From Clostridia bacterium (lineage in GTDB: Bacteria > Bacillota > Clostridia > Oscillospirales > Acutalibacteraceae), in contig JAFOCH010000095.1 of the NCBI GenBank assembly GCA_017381395.1, positions 1-29,889 on the forward strand: DNA of 29,889 nucleotides, given 5' to 3'. The translations under genes were made by a program, and so were the position numbers. Below, one piece after another: positions 6,935 through 15,553 of the stretch; the first letter of the stretch is position 1, and every line of letters starts with the position of its first letter. Under the pieces are notes generated by a model. That model did no database searches and had not been told where the DNA came from. It saw only the letters and a program-made list of their open reading frames with translations.

Positions 6935-6963
6935 TTGCCAAATTTGTCGAAACGTTGTATAAT
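6935..6963 (+). promoter_or_regulatory. Sigma-A promoter of the pilus operon
   Basis: TTGCCA, 17-bp spacer, TATAAT. The -10 is perfect. Transcription would start near 6970 and give an untranslated leader of about 195 bases before the signal peptidase gene. No other promoter of similar quality lies before the operon. Confidence 0.75.
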
Positions 6964-7019
6964 ACAATGTTATAGGGGGAACTATGCCCATTAGTTAAAA
7001 AACAATAAAAGACAGATAC

Positions 7020-7079
7020 AGAAGGTCAGTGCAGTGCGCTTTTGTTAATCGCACAAATAAGGGATAATGGAGACCTTTT
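7020..7079 (+). promoter_or_regulatory. Structured leader of the pilus operon
   Basis: AGAAGGTC (7020-7027) can pair with GACCTTTT (7072-7079), enclosing GTGCG (7034-7038) with CGCAC (7050-7054). This gives a two-tier stem in the 5' untranslated region. It matches no riboswitch class I recognise; in particular I do not see the c-di-GMP-I core. Confidence 0.4.
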
Positions 7080-7165
7080 AAATCAAAAAAACAAAAATAC
7101 ATATGCGAAACTATTCGTAATGTATAAAGAGTTTATTTGATATAAGCTTTATAGAAGGTTTTGCA

Positions 7166-7726
7166 GTGTTTAGGGGATTAAGAATAGTGGAAAAAGATTC
7201 AAAGAAAAAGTACAGTTTTTTTAAATCGGCTTTATTTAGGTCGACCTTAAAAATAGTTATTATCGTAATAGTAACCGCGTCGCTTCTTTTGAATTTGTTT
7301 ACCTTTATTATGCCGGTTGTCAAGTACTATGGTACGAGCATGTCGCCCATGTTAGAGGACGGACAAATTTTGATTGTAAATAAAATATCGGACATTGAGA
7401 GCGGAGATATCATAGCGTTCTATTATAATAATAAGGTATTGGTGCGGCGAGTTGTCGCAACGGGAAACGAGCAAGTATCCATTGATGTTTTCGGCACGGT
7501 TTCGGTTAACGGAAAGGAATTGGACGAGCCATACGTTGAAAACAAGACATTGGGACAGTGTAATTTGAATTTTCCGTACAATATACCTTCGGGAGCGTTT
7601 TTCGTTCTGGGGGATAACAGGGATTCTGCAATGGACAGTCGGTTAGAAGAAATAGGTGTAGTAACCGATGACCGACTGATTGGAAAGGTAGTTTTTTCGA
7701 TAAAACCGTTTGGGTTAATAGATTAA
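7166..7726 (+). CDS. Pilus-associated type I signal peptidase
   Basis: 186 aa from GTG 7166 (AGAAGG seven bases upstream); an alternative in-frame GTG at 7187 also has AGGGGA before it. One N-terminal membrane anchor (about residues 26-50) precedes the catalytic domain. Visible motifs are box B with the Ser nucleophile, GTSMSP (Ser58), and box E, GDNRDSAMDSR. At the place of the general-base Lys (family pattern VKRVIG) this protein reads VRRVVA, so Arg94 stands where Lys is expected. The family cleaves Sec signal peptides on the outer face of the membrane. As the first gene of the pilus operon it is likely devoted to processing pilins; dedicated peptidases of this kind are known in Gram-positive pilus loci. 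The next gene starts 28 bases downstream. Confidence 0.9.
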   Translation: MFRGLRIVEKDSKKKYSFFKSALFRSTLKIVIIVIVTASLLLNLFTFIMPVVKYYGTSMSPMLEDGQILIVNKISDIESGDIIAFYYNNKVLVRRVVATGNEQVSIDVFGTVSVNGKELDEPYVENKTLGQCNLNFPYNIPSGAFFVLGDNRDSAMDSRLEEIGVVTDDRLIGKVVFSIKPFGLID

Positions 7727-7754
7727 AATTTTTTAAGTAGAGAGTGGAACAACA

Positions 7755-10700
7755 ATGAATGCTTTTGAGTGCAAAAAGCTTAATATAAAAAGCATTATAT
7801 TTGTCGCAATCATGGCGGTACTCGGTGTCGCAGCTTGCGTTTTGTTGTTCTGCCTTAATATCACTCCTGCCGTAGCTTTAGAACAGCAAATTCGTTGCGG
7901 TATTGAGGAGCATACACACACGGATAGTTGCTATGACGGCGATTTTTTGATATGCGAAAAACCTGCGCATACTCACGACGGTAACTGTTATATCGTTCCG
8001 CTGAAGGAAAACGATATTAACGAAATATTGACACTGCTTGGGAATAGCGATGCCCGTTCACTTGAATATGTTATAACCGATACCATGTCATCGGCGCTTA
8101 CCTTTAATTCTAATATAAATGCAGTAGAAATTGTTGATGCTCAACCGATTGCTTTTTCGCAAAACACGGTAGCGGAGCTTAATAATACGATTTCTCATGA
8201 AGAAGAGCTTCCGGATATAGTGTTTAACGAGAACATCAATAACATAAACACCATAGAGTTGGATGACGTAACAACCAATGAAATACAGAGCGGCGCAGGA
8301 GCAACTACATTAAGCGTTGGTGAAGAACCGGTCACTTCAAACTATACAGCGAATTTTTATATCTACTTAGATGGAAAATGGAACTGCATTGGCTCGTTGC
8401 CTTTCACATCTGTAAAAAATAGCACCCGATATAACGGCACAATCGCAACCTCAGATATTTTAAATCTTGTAAATAACGCCCTTGATGCTAATTTTGTTTA
8501 CAATTCATTTGATATTGCCGTATCCACTTCGCAAAACAGCGGATATTCAAAAAGCAATATAGGAATGAATTCGGTAACAACGACAATAGCATACAGACAA
8601 TCAAGCACAAATATCAGAAGTGTAAGGCATGTTAGGTTGATACCTGAAGGCGGGTCTGCAACCAGCACGGCGTTTGCGTTTTATACAGTAAAATATGTTT
8701 ATCCCGATGGAAACACAGTAACGAACTATGTGCGTTCGGGTACGACCATAACGCTTCCGTCCGGTAATTACGAGTGGTCGGACGGCAATAATACCTATTC
8801 TTCCGGCGAGGCAGTAACAATAACATCCACGACCACGTTCGAAGCAATAACGTTAGGTCCGCCTACTTATGTTAATATCAATTATGACGTAGATTTCCCG
8901 GTTGTAAGCGGGGTTACGGTTGGTGCGACTCCTACGATTGCAGGGTACGCCACAACAACGCATAGGGATGAATATACCGAGAATTCGGAAGCAACCGTTC
9001 GCAACGTTTCTCAGCAATCGGTGCAAGGAACGGTAAATAATAATGGTACGGGACTGACTCGTGTAATTCAGTTTAAAGGATGGAGGGTTGGCACCACCGA
9101 TGTCATTCTTCAACCAAATACCAAGCTGATATGGGAGGAGCTTGTTCAGTATTCTAACAATACGACAAGCATAAAGTTGACTGCTGTTTGGGAGTATAGT
9201 CCCTTGCAAACAGCAACCTTCTTTATCCGTTTTGACTCGGTTGCGGTTGATACCGAGGGAAATATTACCGGACAGGATTCCAATAAATATACTAAACAAA
9301 TTTTTGCAGCTTATGTAGGCGGAGTTGACACCTCCCTCGGCACGACCCAGCTTCAAAGAAATTTTGGAATTGCAGATACCACGTCGGACAATTCTTATGG
9401 CGCAGACCAAGAGATTCGGGCACTTTACGGAGAGCGTACAGACGGTGTTTGGTTGAGCGCCTTTCCGACGGATGAATTTGTTTTTGAGGAATTGGTTGAG
9501 TATGCACAAACCGGGTATCTATCGGTGGACGGTGTAGCCGTAAAAGCCGAAGATTTGAACAGCAAGGAATATGCTATTCGTTGGTATGTATTTAAAAGTC
9601 AGGACGATGCGTGGCATATTGATGGAAAATTGGTTAAGAAGGTCGGTCTAATTCACGTTTATAAGACGTTTGCAGGTAATAAAGAGCTTGTTGCCGAGGC
9701 AAAAACCGACTTTTATATCGATGCAATCGATGTTTCCACCGGCGAAAATACGGTTTTGAATTTGAATAATTATACCACCCGCGATTTAGCAACCGATACT
9801 TATATGTGGGAAATCACCGATGTAGAATACGGAGAGTATTGGGAAATAACCGAGCATCCTCATCAGTTTGATGACGAGCAGGTTAATTTCAGCGTTTATT
9901 CTGAGTTTACGGTAATGGACGCTCATGGCGAACAGTCCATTACAGGCACAGGAACCTCGCTTACGGTTAGCGGCATGACCTATGCGCTCGATGAGGGTGT
10001 AGATGAGGTACTGCGAGCACAATTTACAAACATATATAATCGCAACGATTCGATTATTATTAAAAAGCAGGATAGTCTAACCGGGGTTTCTATTGGAGGA
10101 GCCGTATTCCAATTATCACAAAACGGACAAGCGCTTAAATTCACCTACAATGCCGAAAAAGATCGTTATCAATATGATGCCGAAAATGGAAGCGTGGTAA
10201 ACCTTTCAGGCAATGCAAACGGTTATTACGAAATCTGTATTGACCATTTCAGTTATGACCTTGGCCCGATAGTTATTAAAGAAATAACGGCACCAACGGG
10301 ATATACGTCCATCGGCAATATAGAAATCGGCTATACCGATGACGGAGAAACGGTTGGCATTCTTAGCGGAAACAGTGAATTGATTAAATTTATTAGCGGT
10401 GTATTGATTGTCGGAAACAGCACCGATTCATCCTCGGTTACTGTTAAAAAAGAGTGGGAGTGCGACCAAACCGAGTGGCAGGATGTTACCGTTCAATTAT
10501 TAGCGAATGGTAAGCTTGTTACTACTGTTATTGCAGGAGTTGAGCCGCAGGCAATTCTGAACAGCGACAATAATTGGCAACACACTTGGAAAAATCTTCC
10601 TGTTTATGTCAATGGTGTAAAGATTAACTGGTCTGTAAAAGAAACAATGATTGGTACGGAATCCGCAAAGGCGGACGGTTCGTTTATCAACTGGCTGGTG

Positions 10701-11240
10701 TCCTATGAATTGCCGATTGTATCGACCGATGGGGACGGTAATGAAAACACCTTGCTCACCATCATAAATACTACTAAACGAGTAATGCTTCGTTTGACCA
10801 AAACTGACCTTGGCAAGTCAACGCAACTTTCGGGAGCAACCTTTGTTTTGGAAGGGGTGGATGCTCACGGCAACCTTTTGCCAACCGAAGTTGCAAAAAC
10901 AGCTACAACCGGCGCAACAGGAACGTTGGTGTTTGACAACTTAAAGTGTGGCGTCAGGTATCGCCTTACCGAAACGGAAGCTCCAATCGGATACCTAAAA
11001 ACAAATGAATATATTTATTTCGTAATCAATGAAGACGGAACCGTTTCGGTGGAAGAAAGCTTCTTTGCCGAAGCCGGGTCCACGGCCTACAACATTGTTG
11101 TTCGAAATGGTATAGCAGTTGACCTTCCCGACTCAGGGGGCATGGGAACAGGTATGTTTTATGCACTTGGCTTGTTGCTTATGGCGGCAACCCTGTGCAT
11201 TTACATAAGATATCTCCGTAAAAGGAGGTGTCACAATTAA
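7755..11240 (+). CDS. Large LPXTG-type pilus tip adhesin with Cna_B domains
   Basis: 1161 aa. An N-terminal hydrophobic signal (about residues 14-40, likely cut after TPAVA) is followed by two Cys/His motifs, EHTHTDSCY and AHTHDGNCY. Then come a long beta-rich region, a segment like InlB B-repeats (about 315-370, VKYVYPDGNTVTNYV), and at least three CnaB/SpaA-like domains (near 640-760, 765-880 and 890-1000), plus a last one at about 1011-1110 with LSGATFVLEG and the E-box RLTETEAPIGY. The end is a sorting signal: LPDSGG, a hydrophobic segment and KRRCHN. Intramolecular Lys-Asn isopeptide bonds are known for this domain type. Its size and place before the backbone pilin suggest the tip subunit, attached by a sortase in the operon. 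No enzyme domain is seen. Confidence 0.9.
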   Translation: MNAFECKKLNIKSIIFVAIMAVLGVAACVLLFCLNITPAVALEQQIRCGIEEHTHTDSCYDGDFLICEKPAHTHDGNCYIVPLKENDINEILTLLGNSDARSLEYVITDTMSSALTFNSNINAVEIVDAQPIAFSQNTVAELNNTISHEEELPDIVFNENINNINTIELDDVTTNEIQSGAGATTLSVGEEPVTSNYTANFYIYLDGKWNCIGSLPFTSVKNSTRYNGTIATSDILNLVNNALDANFVYNSFDIAVSTSQNSGYSKSNIGMNSVTTTIAYRQSSTNIRSVRHVRLIPEGGSATSTAFAFYTVKYVYPDGNTVTNYVRSGTTITLPSGNYEWSDGNNTYSSGEAVTITSTTTFEAITLGPPTYVNINYDVDFPVVSGVTVGATPTIAGYATTTHRDEYTENSEATVRNVSQQSVQGTVNNNGTGLTRVIQFKGWRVGTTDVILQPNTKLIWEELVQYSNNTTSIKLTAVWEYSPLQTATFFIRFDSVAVDTEGNITGQDSNKYTKQIFAAYVGGVDTSLGTTQLQRNFGIADTTSDNSYGADQEIRALYGERTDGVWLSAFPTDEFVFEELVEYAQTGYLSVDGVAVKAEDLNSKEYAIRWYVFKSQDDAWHIDGKLVKKVGLIHVYKTFAGNKELVAEAKTDFYIDAIDVSTGENTVLNLNNYTTRDLATDTYMWEITDVEYGEYWEITEHPHQFDDEQVNFSVYSEFTVMDAHGEQSITGTGTSLTVSGMTYALDEGVDEVLRAQFTNIYNRNDSIIIKKQDSLTGVSIGGAVFQLSQNGQALKFTYNAEKDRYQYDAENGSVVNLSGNANGYYEICIDHFSYDLGPIVIKEITAPTGYTSIGNIEIGYTDDGETVGILSGNSELIKFISGVLIVGNSTDSSSVTVKKEWECDQTEWQDVTVQLLANGKLVTTVIAGVEPQAILNSDNNWQHTWKNLPVYVNGVKINWSVKETMIGTESAKADGSFINWLVSYELPIVSTDGDGNENTLLTIINTTKRVMLRLTKTDLGKSTQLSGATFVLEGVDAHGNLLPTEVAKTATTGATGTLVFDNLKCGVRYRLTETEAPIGYLKTNEYIYFVINEDGTVSVEESFFAEAGSTAYNIVVRNGIAVDLPDSGGMGTGMFYALGLLLMAATLCIYIRYLRKRRCHN

Positions 11241-11289
11241 TACGCTTTCAATAAATTTGAAAAAATATAACAGAAAAGGAGTTAAAACA

Positions 11290-13002
11290 ATGAAAGCAAT
11301 CAAAAAAATCTTGGCAATCCTCGTAGTTTTATGTGTGGTATTCAGTTGTGGCGCTTTGGCGGCAATAGCTGCTGAGCCGACCGGCAGTATTACCATACAG
11401 AATCCGGGCAATTCCAATGCCACAGTAGCAGGCAAAACCTTCAAAGTTTACAAAATCTTTGACGCTACTACCAGTGGTAACAATACCTCTTATAGCTGGT
11501 ATAAGGATGGGGGTAACATTCCGTTTTACGATTTCTTCTATGGCGCAAACGGCATTGTTGGACAGAATGTTGAAAATGGTAATGTTCAGGGTGCCGTTCA
11601 GTATTTAGCAGAAAAGAACTCGGGCGGAAACAACTTTGAACTCTCGCAGGTTGCAGAAAAGCTGCACGACTACATTGTTGAAAAGAACATAGCTTATGTA
11701 GAAAAGATTACCGCTTCGGATACAGCAACCTCTGTTACCGTTTCTGACCTTAGCTACGGCTATTATCTTGTGTATGACGATACCGACCTTTCAGGCGACG
11801 GTACCAGCGCTGTACGTTCTGCGGTTATGTTGTCCAACGTTAACAAGGACGCCGTCATCACCTTGAAGGCAAACCGTCCTCAGATTTTAAAACAAATCAA
11901 AAAGCATAATGAAGAATACGGCAAAGGAACCTCGGTTTCTATCGGTGACACGGTTACATTTAAAATTACAACAGTCGTTCCTTCTCATACCCTCTATACA
12001 GATTATACTTACTACGTAGAAGATGTTATGCACGATGGTTTGGTTCTTGATGTAGATAGTATCAAGGTGTATAAGAACGATATAGAGCTCGAAGGCGACT
12101 TTACTCTTACTACAACAGGATTGAGTGAAGGTGTTGACTTTAAGGTTGATTTCACCGCTCTCATGAATGACGATGACAAATATGAAATCGGTGACGAGCT
12201 GGTTATCATATATGACGCAAAGGTCACAAATGCCATCCAGGCACAAAAGGCAAACCAGAATACAGCAAAGCTTACTTACAGCAACGACCCGACCGTACCG
12301 ACATCTACCGGTAGCGTAAGTGATGTTGCTAACGTGTATTCTTATCAGTTTGTATTTACTAAATTTGCCGAAGATACACACGGAGTTTTGACAAACGTTC
12401 GTTTGGCAGGTGCAGAATTCAAGCTTTTCAGAGTGGTTGAGGGTCAGGAGGACCAGCTTATCACATTTACAACAATAGAAAAAAATCATGAATCTATCGA
12501 GGAGGGTGGCCAAGCAACTACATATACACAATACGTAGTCGCAGAAGGAAACACCGGCTCTATCGACACCCTCACAACCCATAACGAAGGTAAAGCTACC
12601 ATTAGCTTGGGCCATCTCAATATGGGCGGACATCTCGGCGATGTTTCAATATTTGGTTTGGCAGAGGGCACATACAAGCTTGTCGAAACAAAGGCACCGG
12701 ATGGCTATGTTATTGCTGATAAGCCCTTCGAAATCAAAATCGAGGACCAAATCGGCGAGCTGGGCTCTGTTGGCACATTGACCGTTACAGGACAGTATGA
12801 TGGCGAAATCGGTAACATCGTTAATACAAATGGTATTGCCGAATCCATCTTGACCGTTTGGGCAGAAATCACCAACAGACCCGGTTCTGCGCTTCCCGAA
12901 ACCGGCGGAATAGGTACTACACTCTTTACCGTTTTAGGTGTAATTCTCATGGCAGGTGCTGTTGCTTTTTTTATTTCAAGAAAAAGAAATAGTGCGGTAT
13001 AA
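11290..13002 (+). CDS. Major (backbone) pilin, LPETG, isopeptide-forming
   Basis: 570 aa from ATG 11290, chosen because AAAAGGAG lies eight bases upstream; a TTG at 11257 would add 11 residues but has no good site. Signal peptide residues 1-28 (cut near AIAA). An N-terminal pilin domain has the E-like region LSYGYYLVYDD. The stretch KANRPQILKQIKKH (about 194-207) sits where backbone pilins carry the Lys that receives the next subunit. A middle domain follows, then a C-terminal SpaA-type domain with AGAEFKLFR and KLVETKAPDGY, LPETGG (about 535), a membrane segment and RKRNSAV. Class C sortases join such pilins head to tail. It lies 49 bases after the adhesin gene and 104 bases before the sortase gene; that spacer could hold AAAAGAAA/TTTCTTTT pairing. 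Confidence 0.92.
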   Translation: MKAIKKILAILVVLCVVFSCGALAAIAAEPTGSITIQNPGNSNATVAGKTFKVYKIFDATTSGNNTSYSWYKDGGNIPFYDFFYGANGIVGQNVENGNVQGAVQYLAEKNSGGNNFELSQVAEKLHDYIVEKNIAYVEKITASDTATSVTVSDLSYGYYLVYDDTDLSGDGTSAVRSAVMLSNVNKDAVITLKANRPQILKQIKKHNEEYGKGTSVSIGDTVTFKITTVVPSHTLYTDYTYYVEDVMHDGLVLDVDSIKVYKNDIELEGDFTLTTTGLSEGVDFKVDFTALMNDDDKYEIGDELVIIYDAKVTNAIQAQKANQNTAKLTYSNDPTVPTSTGSVSDVANVYSYQFVFTKFAEDTHGVLTNVRLAGAEFKLFRVVEGQEDQLITFTTIEKNHESIEEGGQATTYTQYVVAEGNTGSIDTLTTHNEGKATISLGHLNMGGHLGDVSIFGLAEGTYKLVETKAPDGYVIADKPFEIKIEDQIGELGSVGTLTVTGQYDGEIGNIVNTNGIAESILTVWAEITNRPGSALPETGGIGTTLFTVLGVILMAGAVAFFISRKRNSAV

Positions 13003-13106
13003 AAGAAATAATTGTTTTTGACGGAATGATGCTTATTTTAGTTGACCTAAAAAGCTGTTTCTTTTTCTAAATTTTAAATAAGATAAATTAAAGGAGGGAA
13101 AAATCG

Positions 13107-13967
13107 ATGAAGAAGCATTTACCGACAATTATCATGGCGGTTATATTTCTCTGCGGTCTTTCCCTCTTTCTTTATCCTACCGTCAGCAATTTATATAATG
13201 AACATTTAAATAATAAGCTTATTGGCGAATATGAGGAGACCTTTGCTGCCATCCCTTCGGAAGAATTTAATAAAGCGATGCAGGATGCAGTTGATTTTAA
13301 TAAAAATCGCACAAATGCGGACAAATTGCAAGAGCTTGGTTTAACCTATGAAGAAGTACTTAATATTGCAGATAACGGAGTGATGGGATACATTGAGATT
13401 CCTAAAATCAGTGTTTCGCTCGTTATATATCACTCTACGGAAGAAACTGCTTTGCAGAGGGGGATTGGACATCTACCCGACTCCCATTTACCTATCGGGG
13501 GCAGTAGCACCCATTGTGTACTCGCCGGTCATACTGGACTGCCTTCGGCGAAATTGCTTACCAATATCGATCACTTGAAAGTAGGCGATCGATTCTATAT
13601 TCATGTGTTAAACGAGGTTCTGGAATACCAAATTGATGATATTTCTGTTGTTGAGCCCCACGAGGCGTCACGGCTCAATGTAATCAGCGGTAAGGACTGT
13701 GTTACCTTGGTTACCTGCACGCCCTATGGAGTGAATTCTCACCGTTTGCTTGTTCGCGGTGTTCGCGTTGATGACTTGGATATGTCTGCTAATAAGGACG
13801 GAGTTACAAACGAGATTTTAAATATAGGTATGAAATACCTGCTAACATTTTCGTTGGTTGGGCTTTGTATTATCTTTGTAGTGATAGTGAAATTGCGCTC
13901 AATTTATAAAAAGAGAAGGGCGCAAGGCAAAAAAGGAGACGAGGTAACAGATGAAATTAACCATTAA
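13107..13967 (+). CDS. Class C (pilin-polymerising) sortase
   Basis: 286 aa; ATG after AAAGGAGGG. Two membrane segments, N-terminal (about 7-25) and C-terminal (about 246-266), bracket the catalytic domain, the usual layout of class C. The active site is visible: His142 in LAGHTGLP, Cys204 in TLVTCTPYG and Arg213 in SHRLLVRG. GYIEIPKI marks the start of the sortase barrel. The lid region before it lacks the Asp-Pro-aromatic motif that usually plugs the active site in class C enzymes. It would polymerise the LPETG pilin and add the LPDSG and LPQTG subunits. The next gene overlaps its end by 17 bases. Confidence 0.95.
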   Translation: MKKHLPTIIMAVIFLCGLSLFLYPTVSNLYNEHLNNKLIGEYEETFAAIPSEEFNKAMQDAVDFNKNRTNADKLQELGLTYEEVLNIADNGVMGYIEIPKISVSLVIYHSTEETALQRGIGHLPDSHLPIGGSSTHCVLAGHTGLPSAKLLTNIDHLKVGDRFYIHVLNEVLEYQIDDISVVEPHEASRLNVISGKDCVTLVTCTPYGVNSHRLLVRGVRVDDLDMSANKDGVTNEILNIGMKYLLTFSLVGLCIIFVVIVKLRSIYKKRRAQGKKGDEVTDEINH

Positions 13968-14838
13968 AAACATAGTTATCTTTATTTTATCGGCAGTGTT
14001 TGTTATTGCCTTGGCTTTGCCTTGTCTTGCGGCTACGGAAAGCGGAAGCATAACCGTAACTTTAGAGGATAATAGTAAAAATAAAATTAACGGTATAACG
14101 GTACATCTTTGTCAAATAGCGGAGCTTAATAATTCAGGATATTACCCCACCTCGTCGTTTGAAAGCTCCGGCATATCCATTTCGGGCATTGTGAATGGTC
14201 CTGACGACCTGACTGCAAAAGCTGTTGTGGATTATATTGAGGACAATGAGATAGACTCGCTGTCATCCGTGTCAGAAAACGGAAAGGTGTCTTTTTCAAA
14301 TTTGGATTTGGGCATTTGGGTTGTGTTTTGCGAGCAGGATGGCAAATATATCTTTAATCCGTATATTGTTTTTTTGCCCTACGAATCGGAAGGTAAACTA
14401 TTCTACGACGTAGCATCCATACCAAAGACGGAGGATAGCAAACCTGATGAAATCAGCATTTATGTTATAAAAAGATGGGACGACAATAATAATGCTGCAA
14501 AAAAGCGTCCCGAGTCGGTTGTTGTTGAGCTGTTGAACGGGAATAAAGCGGTGTCTTCGGTTGAGCTTAGCGAGTCAAATGGATGGACTCATACGTTTAC
14601 TTGTGTTGCAAAGAATGGCAAGTATTCTGTCAGAGAAAAAAGCGTAAAGGACTATAAAGCGACATATAGCGGGGATGTAGCTAATGGCTTTGCGGTAACA
14701 AATTCATACGTTGGAGAAAAGCTTCCGCAAACGGGTCAGTATTGGTGGCCGATTGTTATTATGGCTATTGCCGGCTTCTGCTTCGTTTTACTCGGCATCT
14801 ATGAGATTGGAGTAAAGAAACATGACAAGAAGAAGTAA
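13951..14838 (+). CDS. Minor pilin (probable base/anchor subunit), LPQTG
   Basis: 295 aa. Signal peptide residues 1-27 (cut near CLAA). A first beta domain (about 30-165) and a Cna_B domain (about 168-255, ISIYVIKRWDD...YSVREKS) are followed by LPQTG (about 260-264), a membrane segment and a KKHDKKK tail. The start ATG lies inside the sortase gene (17-base overlap, different frame), which points to coupled translation. Its place between the two sortases and its small size suggest the basal subunit that the second sortase links to peptidoglycan. Which sortase uses it cannot be read from sequence. Confidence 0.9.
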   Translation: MKLTIKNIVIFILSAVFVIALALPCLAATESGSITVTLEDNSKNKINGITVHLCQIAELNNSGYYPTSSFESSGISISGIVNGPDDLTAKAVVDYIEDNEIDSLSSVSENGKVSFSNLDLGIWVVFCEQDGKYIFNPYIVFLPYESEGKLFYDVASIPKTEDSKPDEISIYVIKRWDDNNNAAKKRPESVVVELLNGNKAVSSVELSESNGWTHTFTCVAKNGKYSVREKSVKDYKATYSGDVANGFAVTNSYVGEKLPQTGQYWWPIVIMAIAGFCFVLLGIYEIGVKKHDKKK

Positions 14839-15394
14839 AGGCATCATCCTTCTGATTGTTGGATGTGTTCTGCTTCTAAGCTCAGGCGGTTGGTACATTT
14901 ATAACGTTCAGGAGGACAAAAACGCAGGGCGTCAAGCAACTGAAATACTCGGTAAATTAGACAACGAGCAAAATATAATTGATAATAGCGATACCGCTCC
15001 TGTGATTACCGTAGATGGTGATGCTTTCTGTGGCAAGGTTGTTATTGAAAAGCTGGGCGTGGAGCTTCCGGTGTATGATGAATGGAATTATACTCGATTA
15101 AGGTCAGCACCCTGTCGTTATATGGGAAGCGTTGCTACGGATGATATCATTATCGCGGCGCATAATTATAAGAGTCATTTCGGTTCGCTTAACAAGTTGC
15201 AGACGGGCGATGAAATTCGATTTATAGACGCTTATGGAACAGCGCACACCTATTCGGTATGTGAGCTTGTCACTTTAAACGGAACAGATATTTCAGAGAT
15301 GCAGTCAAGTGGATGGGATTTTACGCTTTTCACCTGCACAAAGGGCGGCAAGCAGCGCGTTACCGTGAGATGTAATAGAACCCAAAACCGTTAA
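14822..15394 (+). CDS. Second, small sortase of the pilus operon
   Basis: 190 aa. One N-terminal membrane anchor (about 7-27) and a short catalytic domain with His114 (IIAAHNYKSHFGSL), Cys172 (LFTCTKGG) and Arg183 (VTVRC). No C-terminal membrane segment, so it is not class C. The compact size and FTCTKGG...VTVRC fit class D-like or related small sortases often paired with a class C enzyme. It probably anchors the finished pilus, or its base subunit, to the wall. The start overlaps the minor pilin gene by 17 bases, the same overlap as at the preceding junction. It is the last gene of the operon; a terminator follows 54 bases later. Confidence 0.9.
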   Translation: MTRRSKGIILLIVGCVLLLSSGGWYIYNVQEDKNAGRQATEILGKLDNEQNIIDNSDTAPVITVDGDAFCGKVVIEKLGVELPVYDEWNYTRLRSAPCRYMGSVATDDIIIAAHNYKSHFGSLNKLQTGDEIRFIDAYGTAHTYSVCELVTLNGTDISEMQSSGWDFTLFTCTKGGKQRVTVRCNRTQNR

Positions 15395-15447
15395 AGACAA
15401 AGAACAAAGCAAATAATTATAGTTGCTTCTTTCAATTAAATCAATAA

Positions 15448-15481
15448 ACACGGCCCGAAACTGATGAGTTTCGAGCCGTGT
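15448..15481. terminator. Terminator between the convergent pilus operon and RCC1 gene
   Basis: ACACGGCCCGAAAC and GTTTCGAGCCGTGT form a 14-bp stem with one mismatch and a 6-nt loop, followed by AATTTTATTTA. It lies between the last pilus gene and the end of the minus-strand gene and may serve both directions. Confidence 0.8.
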
Positions 15482-15553
15482 AATTTTATTTATATTTCGG
15501 GTAAATCTTCTATATTTATTTTATTTAGATGGATGTAAGCGTTAATCTGTCGC

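Noticed and set aside
6970..7165. Pilus operon leader as a c-di-GMP riboswitch
   Set aside because: The conserved GEMM core sequences are absent; only generic nested stems are seen.
8853..9509. A 218-codon minus-strand frame inside the adhesin gene
   Set aside because: It lies opposite a clear Cna_B adhesin coding sequence, lacks a start signal and has no recognisable protein features.
11887..12633. A 248-codon minus-strand frame inside the backbone pilin gene
   Set aside because: Shadow of the pilin reading frame; composition is Cys- and Ile-rich with no domain and no start site.
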